Source of the DNA: Caulobacteraceae bacterium
Lineage (GTDB): Bacteria > Pseudomonadota > Alphaproteobacteria > Caulobacterales > Caulobacteraceae
Reading direction: 5' to 3'
Length of the DNA stretch: 43,596 nucleotides
Assembly (NCBI GenBank): GCA_019748055.1
Contig: JAIEQC010000048.1
Location: forward strand, 1-43,596
Shown piece by piece: positions 26,956-39,920 of the stretch. The notes beneath the pieces were generated by a model. The model saw nothing but the letters and a program-made list of their open reading frames with translations. It was not told the DNA's origin and ran no database searches. How positions within the stretch are numbered: position 1 is the stretch's first letter; each line of letters opens with the position of its first letter. A program made the position numbers and the translations under genes.

Positions 26956-27031
26956 ACCCGCGTCCGTTTTTGACGCACCCGTCGCCCATGCTTTCATGAC
27001 CGGCGTTGGCGAGACGCCACGGTGATGGAAA

Positions 27032-27056
27032 TGAGAGTCTTTTTTTCCGACTCTCA
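27032..27056. terminator. Hairpin between the convergent adenosyltransferase and unknown genes
   Basis: An 8-bp stem TGAGAGTC (27032-27039) with GACTCTCA (27049-27056) and a T-rich 9-base loop. It lies in the gap between the two convergent stops and could act in either direction, though the T-run is in the loop rather than after the stem. Confidence 0.4.
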
Positions 27057-27070
27057 CGCTCGCGGCGGCT

Positions 27071-27415
27071 CTACTGCTCGGCCTCCGCGGCGGCCAGCGC
27101 CGCGCGCTGGCGTTCGGCGTCGGCGGCGACCGCCCGCTCGTTGGCGGCCAGCTGGCGCTCGATGGCCACCAGCTCGCGGTTCTTCTGGCGAGAGGCTTCC
27201 TCGCGGCTGACGCCGTTGGGCCGGCCGGTGATCTCGGCGATGGCGATGGGCTGGGCGCAGACGCGGCCCTCGCGGTCCCACCACTTGCCCTGTTCCTCGC
27301 AGCGGTCGCCCGGCGCCCGAACCAGCTGGTCGTAGGCCAGGACCAGCCCGAACGAGCAGGCGAAGGCCACCAGGAACAGGACGCTCAGGCGCTTGAAGGT
27401 CAGCAGACGGTGCAT
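27071..27415 (-). CDS. Membrane-anchored coiled-coil protein, unknown
   Basis: A 114-aa protein with one N-terminal membrane helix (FKRLSVLFLVAFACSFGLVL), then a periplasmic part with a cysteine pair (DRCEEQGKWW and GRVCAQPIA) that could form a disulfide, then a charged Ala/Glu-rich coiled coil (ELVAIERQLAANERAVAADA). No family recognised. It is divergent from etfB. Confidence 0.7.
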   Translation of the reverse strand: MHRLLTFKRLSVLFLVAFACSFGLVLAYDQLVRAPGDRCEEQGKWWDREGRVCAQPIAIAEITGRPNGVSREEASRQKNRELVAIERQLAANERAVAADAERQRAALAAAEAEQ

Positions 27416-27445
27416 AGGCGCTCCCAGCCGTTACGTCGGGTCACG

Positions 27446-27473
27446 TTGACAGGCCCGGTCGGTCGGTCCAATC
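27446..27473 (+). promoter_or_regulatory. Candidate promoter of etfBA
   Basis: TTGACAG (27446-27452), a 13-base spacer, then GTCCAATC (27466-27473). The -35 is strong and the -10 is poor. It is placed 38 bases before the etfB ATG in the divergent gap. Confidence 0.35.
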
Positions 27474-27510
27474 CCTGCCGCCAGATTTCGGCATTTCGAT
27501 GGATGATCCG

Positions 27511-28275
27511 ATGAAGGTTCTCGTCCCCGTCAAACGGGTGATCGACTACAACGTCAAGGCCCGTGTGAAGGCCGACCAGACCGGGGTGGATCTGGCCAAC
27601 GTCAAGATGAGCATGAACCCCTTCGACGAGATCGCCGTCGAGGAGGCCGTGCGGATGCAGGAAGGCAAGGGCGGCCACGCGGCCGGCACGGCCACCGAGA
27701 TCGTCGTCATCTCCATCGGCCCGTCGCAGGCGCAGGAGACCATCCGCACCGCGCTCGCAATCGGCGCGGACCGAGGCATCCTGATCCAGTCGGACGCGGA
27801 CCTGGAGCCGCTGGCCGTCGCCAAGCTGCTGAAGGCAGTGGTCGAGGAGGAGAAGCCCGACCTGGTCCTGATGGGCAAGCAGTCGATCGACGGAGACAAC
27901 AATGCGGTGGGCCAGATGCTGGCCGCCCTGCTGGACTGGCCCCAGGCCACCTTCGCCGGCAAGCTGGCCATCGACGGCGGCAAGGCCGTGGTCACGCGTG
28001 AAGTGGACGGCGGTCTTCAGACCGTGGCGGCCCAGCTGCCTGCGGTGGTGACCGTGGACCTGCGTCTGAACACGCCCCGCTATGCGTCGCTGCCCAACAT
28101 CATGAAGGCCAAGAAGAAGGAGATCGCCATGAAGGCGGTCGCCGACTACGGCGTCGACACGGCCCCGCGCCTGACCGTGGTCAAGGTCACCGAGCCGCCC
28201 AAGCGCTCGGCCGGGGTCAAGGTGGCCGACGCCGCCGAACTGGTTTCCAAGCTGAAGTCCGCGGGGGTGCTGTAA
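27511..28275 (+). CDS. etfB: Electron transfer flavoprotein beta subunit
   Basis: A 254-aa subunit of the ETF heterodimer, which carries electrons from acyl-CoA and other dehydrogenases to ETF-ubiquinone oxidoreductase. It opens with [19 protein letters not shown] and holds the AMP-binding region DGDNNAVGQ and the ETF-beta signature around [19 protein letters not shown]. Start 27511 is the family start; an ATG at 27499 in frame adds four residues. The stop overlaps the etfA start by one base (TAATG). Confidence 0.95.
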   Translation: MKVLVPVKRVIDYNVKARVKADQTGVDLANVKMSMNPFDEIAVEEAVRMQEGKGGHAAGTATEIVVISIGPSQAQETIRTALAIGADRGILIQSDADLEPLAVAKLLKAVVEEEKPDLVLMGKQSIDGDNNAVGQMLAALLDWPQATFAGKLAIDGGKAVVTREVDGGLQTVAAQLPAVVTVDLRLNTPRYASLPNIMKAKKKEIAMKAVADYGVDTAPRLTVVKVTEPPKRSAGVKVADAAELVSKLKSAGVL

Positions 28276-29204
28276 TGGCCGTTCTCGTCATCGCCGATCA
28301 CGACGGCTCGACCGTCCGCGACACCACCCACAAGACCGTGACCGCCGCCAGGGCGCTCGGCGGCGACGTCCACGTTCTGGTCGTCGGTCAGGGCGCCAAG
28401 GGTGTGGCCGACCAGGCCGCGAAGATCGACGGCGTCTCCAAGGTGCTGCTGGCCGAGAGCGCCGAGCTGGGCAAGACGCTGGCCGAGGCGGTCGAGGCGA
28501 CCGTCCTGCCGCTGGCCGGCGGCTATGACGCCGTGCTGGCCCCGGCCACGACCGACGGCAAGAATTTCGCCCCGCGCCTGGCCGCCAAGCTGGACGTGGC
28601 GCCCATCTCCGACATCATCGAGGTCGTGGCCCCCGACACCTTCGTGCGCCCGATCTATGCCGGCAACGCGCTGGAGACGATCAAGTCGGCCGACGCCAAG
28701 AAGGTGATCACCGTGCGCCCCACGGCCTTCACCGCAGCGGGCGAGGGCGGCTCGGCCCAGGTCGAGACCGTGTCCGGCGGCTCGGCGCCCAAGACCGATT
28801 TCGTGTCCGAGGAGATGGTCAAGTCGGACCGCCCGGAACTGGGCGCCGCCAAGATCGTCGTCTCGGGCGGCCGCGCGCTCGGCTCGGCGGAGGAGTTCCA
28901 CGCCGTCATGGACCCACTGGCCGACAAGCTGGGCGCCGCCGTGGGCGCCAGCCGCGCCGCGGTGGACGCGGGCTATGCTCCCAACGACTATCAGGTCGGC
29001 CAGACCGGCAAGGTCGTGGCTCCGGGCCTCTACATCGCCATCGGCATCTCGGGCGCCATCCAGCACCTGGCCGGCATGAAGGACTCCAAGGTCATCGTCG
29101 CGATCAACAAGGACGCCGACGCCCCGATCTTCCAGGTCGCGGATTATGGCCTGGTGGCGGACTACAAGACCGCCGTGCCGGAGCTGATGAAGGCCTTGGG
29201 CTGA
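28275..29204 (+). CDS. etfA: Electron transfer flavoprotein alpha subunit
   Basis: The FAD-carrying partner of EtfB, 309 aa. The C-terminal FAD domain is intact: [53 protein letters not shown] and [18 protein letters not shown]. It is translated with etfB through a one-base overlap. The HMG-CoA lyase at 20.2 kb suggests branched-chain amino-acid breakdown as one electron source, but ETF is a general carrier. Confidence 0.95.
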   Translation: MAVLVIADHDGSTVRDTTHKTVTAARALGGDVHVLVVGQGAKGVADQAAKIDGVSKVLLAESAELGKTLAEAVEATVLPLAGGYDAVLAPATTDGKNFAPRLAAKLDVAPISDIIEVVAPDTFVRPIYAGNALETIKSADAKKVITVRPTAFTAAGEGGSAQVETVSGGSAPKTDFVSEEMVKSDRPELGAAKIVVSGGRALGSAEEFHAVMDPLADKLGAAVGASRAAVDAGYAPNDYQVGQTGKVVAPGLYIAIGISGAIQHLAGMKDSKVIVAINKDADAPIFQVADYGLVADYKTAVPELMKALG

Positions 29205-29225
29205 CGGCCGGGGCCGCTGGACGAC

Positions 29226-29867
29226 ATGTGCGCGTCCTACGAGGCCCGGTTCAACGTCAGGCAGCTTGTGCGCCTGTTCGAAAAGGCGGGCGCGCCGCTG
29301 TCCTTTCCCGGCGGCCTGCCGAACATCGAGCCGTCCGACGAAGTGCGGCCCACCGACGCAGGGTGGGCCGTGCGGGCCTCGCCCGACGACGGCGACGCGT
29401 CAGTTCTGGTTCCCATGCGCTTCGGCTTCCCCGCCCCGGCGCCGAAGAGGCCGCCAGTCATCAACTTCCGCTCCGAGGGGCGGCGTTTCTCCAACGGAGC
29501 CGCGAGTGGGCGCGCGCTGGTGCCGGTCTCCGGCTTCTATGAGTTCACCGGCGACAAATACCCAAAGACCCGGTGGCGGCTGGCCGGCGCCGACGGAGAG
29601 CCGCTGGCCCTGGCCGCCCTGTGGCGCGCGGGTGAAGCGGGCGGGCCGGGCGCCGCCTTTTCCCTGCTGACGGCCGAGCCGGGGCCGGACGTCGCCCCCT
29701 ATCACACGCGCGGGGTCCTGCCCCTGCCGGTCTCCTGCTGGGCCGACTGGCTGTTCGACCGCCGCCCGTCGACCGAGCTCCTGATCCCGCCGCCCGCCGG
29801 GACCCTCCGCGCCGAGCCGGCGCCGCGCCCGCCGAAGAGCGCGACGCCGTACCTTACCGACTTGTAA
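29226..29867 (+). CDS. SRAP/HMCES-type abasic-site protein (YedK family)
   Basis: A 213-aa SRAP-domain protein. The family forms a covalent bond through Cys2 to abasic sites in single-stranded DNA, protecting them. The four active-site residues are all present: Cys2 (after Met removal), Asn80 ([10 protein letters not shown]), Glu106 (SGFYEF) and His160 (APYHTRG). The sequence departs from the classical MCGR opening (MCASYEARF here) and from the usual H-x-R-M-P (HTRGVLP), so it belongs to a divergent branch. It lies 21 bases after etfA and may be read through from it; no LexA-type box is seen in that gap. Confidence 0.83.
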   Translation: MCASYEARFNVRQLVRLFEKAGAPLSFPGGLPNIEPSDEVRPTDAGWAVRASPDDGDASVLVPMRFGFPAPAPKRPPVINFRSEGRRFSNGAASGRALVPVSGFYEFTGDKYPKTRWRLAGADGEPLALAALWRAGEAGGPGAAFSLLTAEPGPDVAPYHTRGVLPLPVSCWADWLFDRRPSTELLIPPPAGTLRAEPAPRPPKSATPYLTDL

Positions 29868-29951
29868 TGAAATCGGGCCTCGACGTCTGGACCCGGACGT
29901 TCTTCTAATCCCCGCCTCGGCCGAGGGGGCCGACCGTTCGGGGGTTGCCGC

Positions 29952-31418
29952 ATGAGATCCGTTTCCCTGCTGGGCGTCAGCCTGGCCGCGCTGGTGCTGT
30001 CCGCCTGCGCCACCACGGGGTCGCCTGACACCGGAGAGGCCGCCGAGGCCCCGCGCGAGCGCAAGGCGCTCGTCCAGGGACTGGATCCCGCGACCGTCGC
30101 CGACGCCTATCCCTCGACCTATCGCGGCCTGCCGCGCGAGAACATGGCCATCGTCGGCGGCACTGTCTTCGACGGTGCGGGGCGCAAGATCGAGAACGGC
30201 GTCGTCATCGTCACCGACGGCAAGATCGCCGCCGTCGGCGACGCCTCCACCCCCGTGCCCGGCGGCCATCGCGTGGTCGACGCGCGGGGCCGCTTCGTCA
30301 CCCCCGGCATCATCGACGTGCACAGCCATCTGGGCGTCTATCCCTCGCCGGGCGTGACTGGCATGAGCGACGGCAACGAGGCCACCCAGCCGAACACGGC
30401 CGAGGTCTGGGCCGAGCACTCGGTGTGGCCCCAGGATCCGGGCTTCAACACCGCCCGCGCCGGCGGCGTGACCACGCTCCACATCCTGCCCGGCTCGGCC
30501 AACCTGTTCGGCGGGCGCGGCGTGACGCTGCGCAACGTGCCGTCCATCACCATGCAGGGCATGAAGTTCCCGGGCGCGCCCTACACCGTGAAGATGGCCT
30601 GCGGCGAGAACCCCAGCCGCGTCTACGGCGGCCGCAACTCCTCGCCCGCGACCGGCATGGGCAACATGGCCGGCTATCGCGCCGCCTTCATCGCCGCGCG
30701 GGATTACAAGGACAAATGGGACCGCTGGCGTGAGACGGGAGAGGGCACGCCCCCGACCCGCAATCTTGAGCTCGACACCCTGGTCGGCGTGCTGGACGGG
30801 TCGATCCTGATCCAGAACCACTGCTATCGCGGCGACGAGATGGCGCTGATGATCGATATGTCGCGGGAGTTCGGCTACAAGATCACGACCTTCCACCACG
30901 CCACCGAGGCCTACAAGGTCGCTCCGCTGCTGGCGCGCGAGAACATCTGCGCGGCCATGTGGACCGGCTGGTGGGGCTTCAAGATGGAGGCCCTGGACGG
31001 CATCGAGGAGAACGTCGCCCTGGTCGACGCGCCCGAAGGCAGCTGCGCCGTCGTCCACTCCGACGACGCCGAACTGACCCAGCGTCTGAACCAGGAGGCC
31101 GCCGCGGCGCTCGCGGCGGGCCGCCGCGCCGGCATGACGATCTCCGAAGAGCACGCCATCGGCTGGATCACCTCCAACGCCGCCCGCGCCATCGGCATCG
31201 ACGACCAGACCGGCTCGCTGGAGGCCGGCAAGCGCGCCGACGTCGTGATCTGGAGCGCCAATCCGTTCAGCGTCTACGCCCGCGCCGATCAGGTCTACGT
31301 CGACGGCGGCCTCTCCTTCGACCGCAACGACCCCAACTACCAGCCTCTGTCCGACTTCGAACTGGGCCAGCCCGGGTACGGCCAGACGGCCGCCGGCGTC
31401 CGCCAAGGAGCCCGCTGA
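29952..31418 (+). CDS. Exported amidohydrolase-superfamily lipoprotein, metal site intact
   Basis: A 488-aa protein with a lipoprotein signal (LAALVLSAC, lipidated Cys19). The amidohydrolase fold follows: the N-terminal sandwich MAIVGGTVFDGAG, metal ligands His124 and His126 in PGIIDVHSHLG, later ligands in FHHATEAYK and the Asp in VHSDDAEL, and the closing GSLEAGKRADVVIWSANPFS. It resembles imidazolonepropionase-like secreted hydrolases; the substrate is unknown. Its stop overlaps the next gene's start (TGATG), so the two are made in step. Confidence 0.88.
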   Translation: MRSVSLLGVSLAALVLSACATTGSPDTGEAAEAPRERKALVQGLDPATVADAYPSTYRGLPRENMAIVGGTVFDGAGRKIENGVVIVTDGKIAAVGDASTPVPGGHRVVDARGRFVTPGIIDVHSHLGVYPSPGVTGMSDGNEATQPNTAEVWAEHSVWPQDPGFNTARAGGVTTLHILPGSANLFGGRGVTLRNVPSITMQGMKFPGAPYTVKMACGENPSRVYGGRNSSPATGMGNMAGYRAAFIAARDYKDKWDRWRETGEGTPPTRNLELDTLVGVLDGSILIQNHCYRGDEMALMIDMSREFGYKITTFHHATEAYKVAPLLARENICAAMWTGWWGFKMEALDGIEENVALVDAPEGSCAVVHSDDAELTQRLNQEAAAALAAGRRAGMTISEEHAIGWITSNAARAIGIDDQTGSLEAGKRADVVIWSANPFSVYARADQVYVDGGLSFDRNDPNYQPLSDFELGQPGYGQTAAGVRQGAR

Positions 31419-32755
31419 TGATCCGTCGCACCCTTCTGTTGGCCGCCGCCGTCATGGCCGTGGCCGGACCGGCCCTGGCTCAAGAGGTCACCGCCATAGT
31501 CGGCGGGCGGGTCCACACCGGCACGTCGGTGATCGAGAACGGCACCGTCGTCATGCGCGACGGCCGCATCGTCTCGGTCGGAACGGGCGCCGCACCCTCC
31601 GGCGCCCGCGTGATCGACGCCGCCGGCAAGGTGGTGACGCCGGGCATCGTCTCGGTCGATTCCGGCCTCGGCGGGTCGGAGATCTCGTCGGTCGGCGACG
31701 ACCTGCGCAACGCCTCCAACACGCTCAGTGCGGCGTTCGACGTGTCCTACGGCCTCGACCCCTGGTCGATCACCCTGCCGACGGCGCGTCTGGGCGGGGT
31801 GACCCGCGCCATCGTGGTGCCGAACCACCCGGGTTCCTCGGGCGGCCACTACCATGAGCAGGAGACCGCCGGCGCGGGCGAGGGCGGCTATCACACGCCA
31901 GGCCTGTTCGCCGGTCAGGCGGCGATCATCCACCTCGGTCAGGGGACCGACATCCTGGTTCGCCCGCGCGTCGCCATGGTCGCGCCTTTCGGCGATGCCG
32001 GGGCCGGCGTGGCGGGCGGCGCCCGCGGGGCCGAGTTCACCCTGTTCAAGGAGACGATGGCCGAGGTCCGCCTCTATGCCCGCAACAAGGCGACGTACGA
32101 GCGAGGCGGCCTGCGCGACCTGTCGCTGTCTCGCGCCGACCTGGAGGCGCTGATCCCGGTGGCCGAGGGGCGCATGCCCCTGATCGTCACGGTGCACCGC
32201 GCGTCCGACATCCTGCAGGTGCTGCGTCTGGCGGATGAGGAGAACATCCGCATCATCCTGGACGGGGCCGAAGAAGGCTGGATGGTCGCCGACCAGATCG
32301 CGGCGGCGAACGTGCCGGTCCTGCTGAATCCCGTCACCAACCTGCCCGGCAATCTGGAGCGGCGCGGCGCGCGGATGCAGAACGCCGCGGCCCTCCACGC
32401 CGCAGGGGTGGTCATCGCCATCAAGGGCAACGAGGGCTCGATCCACCGGGCGCGCGAGACCCGCTACAACGCCGGCAACGCCGTGTCGCACGGCCTGCCG
32501 CACGACGCGGCGATCGCGGCCATCACCACCAATCCGGCGCGCATCTTCGGCATGGGGGACCGGTTCGGCACCCTGTCGGCCGGGGCCGAGGGCGACGTGG
32601 TGGTCTGGTCCGGCGACCCGCTCGAGCCCCTCAGCCAGCCGGTGGCGGTGTTCATCCGGGGCCAGGAGCAGCCGCTGACGGCGCGCAACCTGCTGCTGCG
32701 CGACCGCTACCGCAACGGCGGCGAGGGGGCGTATCCGCCGGCCTACGGCCGCTGA
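31418..32755 (+). CDS. Exported amidohydrolase homologue lacking the HxH metal motif
   Basis: A 445-aa protein with a classical signal peptide ending GPALA-QE. It has the amidohydrolase sandwich (VTAIVGGRVHTGTSVIENG), the barrel region and the terminal GTLSAGAEGDVVVWSGDPLE, so the fold is kept. Where the partner upstream has PGIIDVHSH, this protein has PGIVSVDSG (75-83): both metal histidines are replaced, by Asp81 and Gly83. The catalytic Asp region also differs (IAIKGNEGSIH). It is either a pseudoenzyme partner of the upstream enzyme or uses a changed site. Translation is coupled by a one-base overlap. Confidence 0.85.
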   Translation: MIRRTLLLAAAVMAVAGPALAQEVTAIVGGRVHTGTSVIENGTVVMRDGRIVSVGTGAAPSGARVIDAAGKVVTPGIVSVDSGLGGSEISSVGDDLRNASNTLSAAFDVSYGLDPWSITLPTARLGGVTRAIVVPNHPGSSGGHYHEQETAGAGEGGYHTPGLFAGQAAIIHLGQGTDILVRPRVAMVAPFGDAGAGVAGGARGAEFTLFKETMAEVRLYARNKATYERGGLRDLSLSRADLEALIPVAEGRMPLIVTVHRASDILQVLRLADEENIRIILDGAEEGWMVADQIAAANVPVLLNPVTNLPGNLERRGARMQNAAALHAAGVVIAIKGNEGSIHRARETRYNAGNAVSHGLPHDAAIAAITTNPARIFGMGDRFGTLSAGAEGDVVVWSGDPLEPLSQPVAVFIRGQEQPLTARNLLLRDRYRNGGEGAYPPAYGR

Positions 32756-32768
32756 GGCAAGGCCGGGC

Positions 32769-33296
32769 TCAGGGGGTCCGCAGGCGCGCGGGCTCCCACT
32801 CGACCCTCAGGGTCGTGACCTCCTCGGTCGGGGCCTGGAACTCGGTGAAGGTCCAGGTCATCTCCGGCTCGCCCTGGCCGCTCTCGCCGCGCGTGCGCCG
32901 GATCACCCGGCGCCCATCGGCGCTCCACAGCGGCCGGGAGTCCCGTACGTTCCAGGTCAGGTCGAGGCCTTGGGCATAGGCCAGCAGGCCGTCGTTCACC
33001 GCCGCGATGCGCGCCGAAGGACCGTCCACCTCCACGGCGCAATGCACATACTCCGTCGCCGGGATCACGCGAATCCAGCCCTCGGACATCGCCATGCCGG
33101 TGACGGCGTCGGGCGCGCCGATGTCGCGGCAGCCGGTCTCCAGCGCCTGGACGACCAGCCGCGCCTCGACCTCGGGGCTCAGCACCGGCATAGGCGCGAC
33201 CGGCTCCGGCCGGGGCGGCAGGCAGCCGCAGGCGGGCCGGGGCGCGACGGCGCAGGCCGACAAGGCGATCACGGCGGCGAAAGCGACGGGGCGCAT
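32769..33296 (-). CDS. Unknown lipoprotein
   Basis: A 175-aa protein with a lipoprotein signal (AFAAVIALSAC-A) and a strong GGAGGT site before ATG 33296. The mature part begins with a Pro/Cys-rich segment (RPACGCLPPRPEP), then a domain of about 130 residues with EYVHCAVEVDG and WNVRDSRPLWSADGRRVIRR, ending in beta-like sequence. No family recognised. It is convergent with the second amidohydrolase and downstream of atpC on the same strand, separated by a hairpin. Confidence 0.7.
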   Translation of the reverse strand: MRPVAFAAVIALSACAVAPRPACGCLPPRPEPVAPMPVLSPEVEARLVVQALETGCRDIGAPDAVTGMAMSEGWIRVIPATEYVHCAVEVDGPSARIAAVNDGLLAYAQGLDLTWNVRDSRPLWSADGRRVIRRTRGESGQGEPEMTWTFTEFQAPTEEVTTLRVEWEPARLRTP

Positions 33297-33381
33297 GTGC
33301 GGGACCTCCAGTTTCGGGGGTTAGCCTAACCGCGATCGCTCGGTAGGGCGAAGCTTCCGTTTCTGACGGCGCAATGCACGA

Positions 33382-33411
33382 CGGCCGCCCCTCGCGAGAA
33401 GGGCGGCCGTG
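33382..33411 (-). terminator. Hairpin after the ATP synthase operon
   Basis: A 10-bp perfect stem (33382-33391 with 33402-33411) and 10-base loop, 21 bases beyond the atpC stop. There is no clear U-tract on the minus strand, so it may work with Rho or protect the 3' end. Confidence 0.6.
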
Positions 33412-33431
33412 GAGATGCATCTGAAGCCGGA

Positions 33432-33701
33432 TCAGGCCTCGGTCAGTTCCAGGGCCCGTTCGGCCAGGATGGTCAGGCCGGCGGGCGTCACGTCGGCGAA
33501 GCCGCCGTGCACCTCGAAGCGGCGGCGCGTGCCGCCGTCGATCACGGTGACCGTGCCTTCCTTCAGCGCCGTCATGAAGGGTGCGTGGTCGGCCAGGACG
33601 CCGAAGTCGCCCTCGACGCCCGGGGCGTCGACCTGGTCCACCAGACCCGAGAAGACCTCGCGCTCGGGCGAGACGAGGGAGAAGTTCAGTTTGCCGGCCA
33701 T
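33432..33701 (-). CDS. atpC: ATP synthase epsilon subunit, short form
   Basis: An 89-aa F1 subunit of the central stalk. It contains only the N-terminal beta-sandwich domain (LNFSLVSPEREVFSG, GDFGVLADHAPFMTALKEG, FEVHGGFADVTPAGLTILAE). The two C-terminal helices that inhibit ATP hydrolysis in E. coli-type subunits (about 130-140 aa in total) are missing. Alphaproteobacteria have a separate inhibitor, the zeta subunit, so the loss is plausible here. The ATG overlaps the stop of the inserted secreted-protein gene by one base; a TTG three bases earlier is in frame. Confidence 0.94.
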   Translation of the reverse strand: MAGKLNFSLVSPEREVFSGLVDQVDAPGVEGDFGVLADHAPFMTALKEGTVTVIDGGTRRRFEVHGGFADVTPAGLTILAERALELTEA

Positions 33702-34164
33702 CAATCCGTCTCTGCTGCGATGCCGAAGATGAGGACGACACGATCCTCCACTTGGCTCTCTTTAACTCGTTCGACCATCACCCGCACAGGCAATCGGTCC
33801 CAAACCACTCCGCCGGGCTGAAATCCGCGGGCGTCAGGATTGGGGCTGAAGCCGAGGCTTTCGAGCCGCGCAGGCAGCCCGTCAGCTATGTCAGCGGCAC
33901 TCCGATCTTGAGTGATCGTACACGTCATGGGACTGCGCATCACGAAGGTCTGCTGGCGCTCCCAAACTCCCATCGGGCCCCCGGCCCGCCCGTTCCAATC
34001 CAGAGGCTCAGGCTCGTCGAGGCCGGCGGCTCGAGCCTCGAAGCTCGAAAGACAAAACTCAAACGCGACGTCGAACAACGCTTGATCGGAGTTCGTCTGA
34101 GCGCCGGCTACCGTCGCCGGAAGAAGGGCGGCCATCATCGCCGGGATGATCGCCGCCGTCTTCA

Positions 34165-34165
<1 letters not shown>
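33701..34165 (-). CDS. Unknown secreted protein embedded in the ATP synthase operon
   Basis: A 154-aa protein with a classical signal peptide (TAAIIPAMMAALLPATVAGA-Q). The mature part has ALFDVAFEFCLSSFEA, a central GGPMGVWERQQTFVMRSP, MTCTITQDRSAADIADGLP and a C-terminal VRVMVERV and VVLIFGIAAE. It is no known ATP synthase subunit and should be periplasmic, away from F1. Both ends overlap neighbours by one base (TGATG with atpD and with atpC), so it is fully part of the operon. Its codons use more A/T at third positions than atpD or atpA, suggesting later insertion. It resembles the lipoprotein at 15890-16426 in layout and cysteine placement. Confidence 0.8.
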
Positions 34166-36643
<2,478 letters not shown>

Positions 36644-36673
36644 CCGGCGCTACTCTCTCAGTCCGGTGTCAGA

Positions 36674-38254
<1,581 letters not shown>

Positions 38255-38809
38255 TTAGGCGCGCTTGAGCGCGAATTTCATCTGATCGAGCTTGGTCTTC
38301 AGCGAGGCGTCGAACAGCTTCGAGCCGACCTTGACCTTCAGGCCGCCCAGGATCGACGGATCGACGCGGGCGGTCAGTTCGGGAGCCTTGCCCAGCGCCT
38401 TCAGCAGGGCCGAGCGGACGTGGGTCAGTTGCGCCGTCGACAGCGGCTGGGCCGAGACGACCTCGGCCGCCACCACGCCTGTCTTCTTGGCGTATAGGCG
38501 CTCGAAGCCGACGATCACGCCCATCAGGTCGCGGGCGCGGCCGTTCTGGGCCAGCAGGCCCAGGAAGTTTCGGGTCGTGCCGTTGAACTTCGCCTTGTCG
38601 GCGATGGCCAGCAGTCCGCGCGACACGTCCTCGGCCTTCAGCACCGGCGAGGTCAGCAGGCGGCGCAGGTCGGCGCTCTCGCCATGGGCGGCGCGCAGCG
38701 ACTTCAGGTCCGCGCGCACGGCGTCCAGCGCGCCCGTCTCATCGGCCAGGTCGAACAGCGCCTGGGCGTAGCGGTCGCCGACTTCCGTCGTCCTGAATTC
38801 GTCAGCCAC
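38255..38809 (-). CDS. atpH: ATP synthase subunit delta
   Basis: Peripheral-stalk subunit that ties F1 to Fo, 184 aa, first gene of the F1 operon. The N-terminal helical domain ([20 protein letters not shown]) and the C-terminal signature [20 protein letters not shown] are clear. The start is a GTG at 38809 with no strong ribosome site. The Fo genes are not in the window, as usual in alphaproteobacteria where they form a separate cluster. Confidence 0.95.
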   Translation of the reverse strand: MADEFRTTEVGDRYAQALFDLADETGALDAVRADLKSLRAAHGESADLRRLLTSPVLKAEDVSRGLLAIADKAKFNGTTRNFLGLLAQNGRARDLMGVIVGFERLYAKKTGVVAAEVVSAQPLSTAQLTHVRSALLKALGKAPELTARVDPSILGGLKVKVGSKLFDASLKTKLDQMKFALKRA

Positions 38810-38946
38810 TTATGTGATTTCCGCGCAGTGAACGTTCGGGGTCTCGGCCGGCGGCGAGCATCGCGCCGGTCGAAGGGCCTGAAATGCTTGAAGAAAGCAC
38901 GCCTCGAAAACGTCTGTTGACGCCCTCTTGGCCTAAGCCGGGCGCC

Positions 38947-38974
38947 GGATAGCACCCTTTGTCCGAAGGGGCAA
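38947..38974 (-). promoter_or_regulatory. Candidate promoter of the F1 operon
   Basis: On the minus strand TTGCCC (38974-38969) and GCTATCC (38953-38947), spaced as in Caulobacter housekeeping promoters. Transcription would start near 38940, giving a leader of about 130 bases before atpH. The rest of the 282-base divergent gap towards terC shows nothing I can name. Confidence 0.4.
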
Positions 38975-39091
38975 CCGAGGCGGGGCCGTGCGACGGGCCG
39001 CGACGCTGAACCGCACCCGTCCAGCGGGCCCCGCTACCGCCGCAGCCCGACGCGCGTTATGAGGGGCCTTCCCTCAACGGACCGGACCTCC

Positions 39092-39898
39092 ATGCTCGAC
39101 AGCATCACGCCGCTTCTTTCCGACCCGGCCGCCTGGGCCGCCCTCGTGACCCTGGTGGTCATGGAGGTCGTGCTGGGCATCGACAATCTGATCTTCATCT
39201 CGATCCTGTCGAACAAGCTGCCCGAGAACCAGCGCCAGCGCGTGCGGCGCATCGGCATCGGCCTCGCCCTGGTGATGCGTCTGGCCCTGCTGTCGATCAT
39301 CGCCTGGCTGGTCGGCCTGACCGCCACGGTCGTAGACTTCGGCATCGTCGGGCCGATCGGCGAGCACGGCGAGCCGGCCTTCGAGACCCAGTTCAGCTGG
39401 AAGGACCTGATCCTGATCGCCGGCGGCTTGTTCCTGGTGTGGAAGGCCACGAAGGAGATCCACCACTCGGTCGACCCCGTCCCGTCCGACCACGACGTGC
39501 TGGACAAGAAGTCGGTGGCCATCAACAACGCCGGCTCGGCCATCTTCCAGATCATCTTGCTGGACCTGGTCTTCTCGATCGACTCGATCCTGACCGCCGT
39601 GGGCATGACCGATCACCTGCCGATCATGGTGGTGGCGGTTCTGGTGGCGGTGGCGGTGATGCTGCTGGCGGCCGATCCGCTGGCCAACTTCATCAACAAC
39701 AACCCGACCGTGGTCATGCTGGCCCTGGGCTTCCTGCTGATGATCGGCATGGTGCTGATCGCCGACGGCTTCGGCGTGCACGTGCCCAAGGGCTACATCT
39801 ACGCCGCCATGGGCTTCTCGGCCCTGGTCGAGGGGCTGAACATGTGGAGCCGCAAGTCCAAGGAGCGAAAGGCGGCGACGGGCGGCGGGGCGCACTGA
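39092..39898 (+). CDS. TerC-family membrane protein
   Basis: A 268-aa polytopic inner-membrane protein with about seven helices. The two TerC hallmark helices are visible: [19 protein letters not shown] near the N-terminus and [16 protein letters not shown] in the middle, each with paired acidic residues thought to bind metal. Family members are linked to tellurite resistance and, in better-studied cases, to manganese export and metal loading of exported proteins. ATG 39092 is preferred to the earlier frame opening at 39059. It is divergent from the F1 operon. Confidence 0.9.
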   Translation: MLDSITPLLSDPAAWAALVTLVVMEVVLGIDNLIFISILSNKLPENQRQRVRRIGIGLALVMRLALLSIIAWLVGLTATVVDFGIVGPIGEHGEPAFETQFSWKDLILIAGGLFLVWKATKEIHHSVDPVPSDHDVLDKKSVAINNAGSAIFQIILLDLVFSIDSILTAVGMTDHLPIMVVAVLVAVAVMLLAADPLANFINNNPTVVMLALGFLLMIGMVLIADGFGVHVPKGYIYAAMGFSALVEGLNMWSRKSKERKAATGGGAH

Positions 39899-39920
39899 CT
39901 CCCCCGCCGGGCGCGGTTCG

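Noticed and set aside
38990..39091. A possible manganese (yybP-ykoY) riboswitch before the terC gene.
   Set aside because: The conserved core such as GGGGAGUA is not present on the plus strand, and no matching stem order was found.
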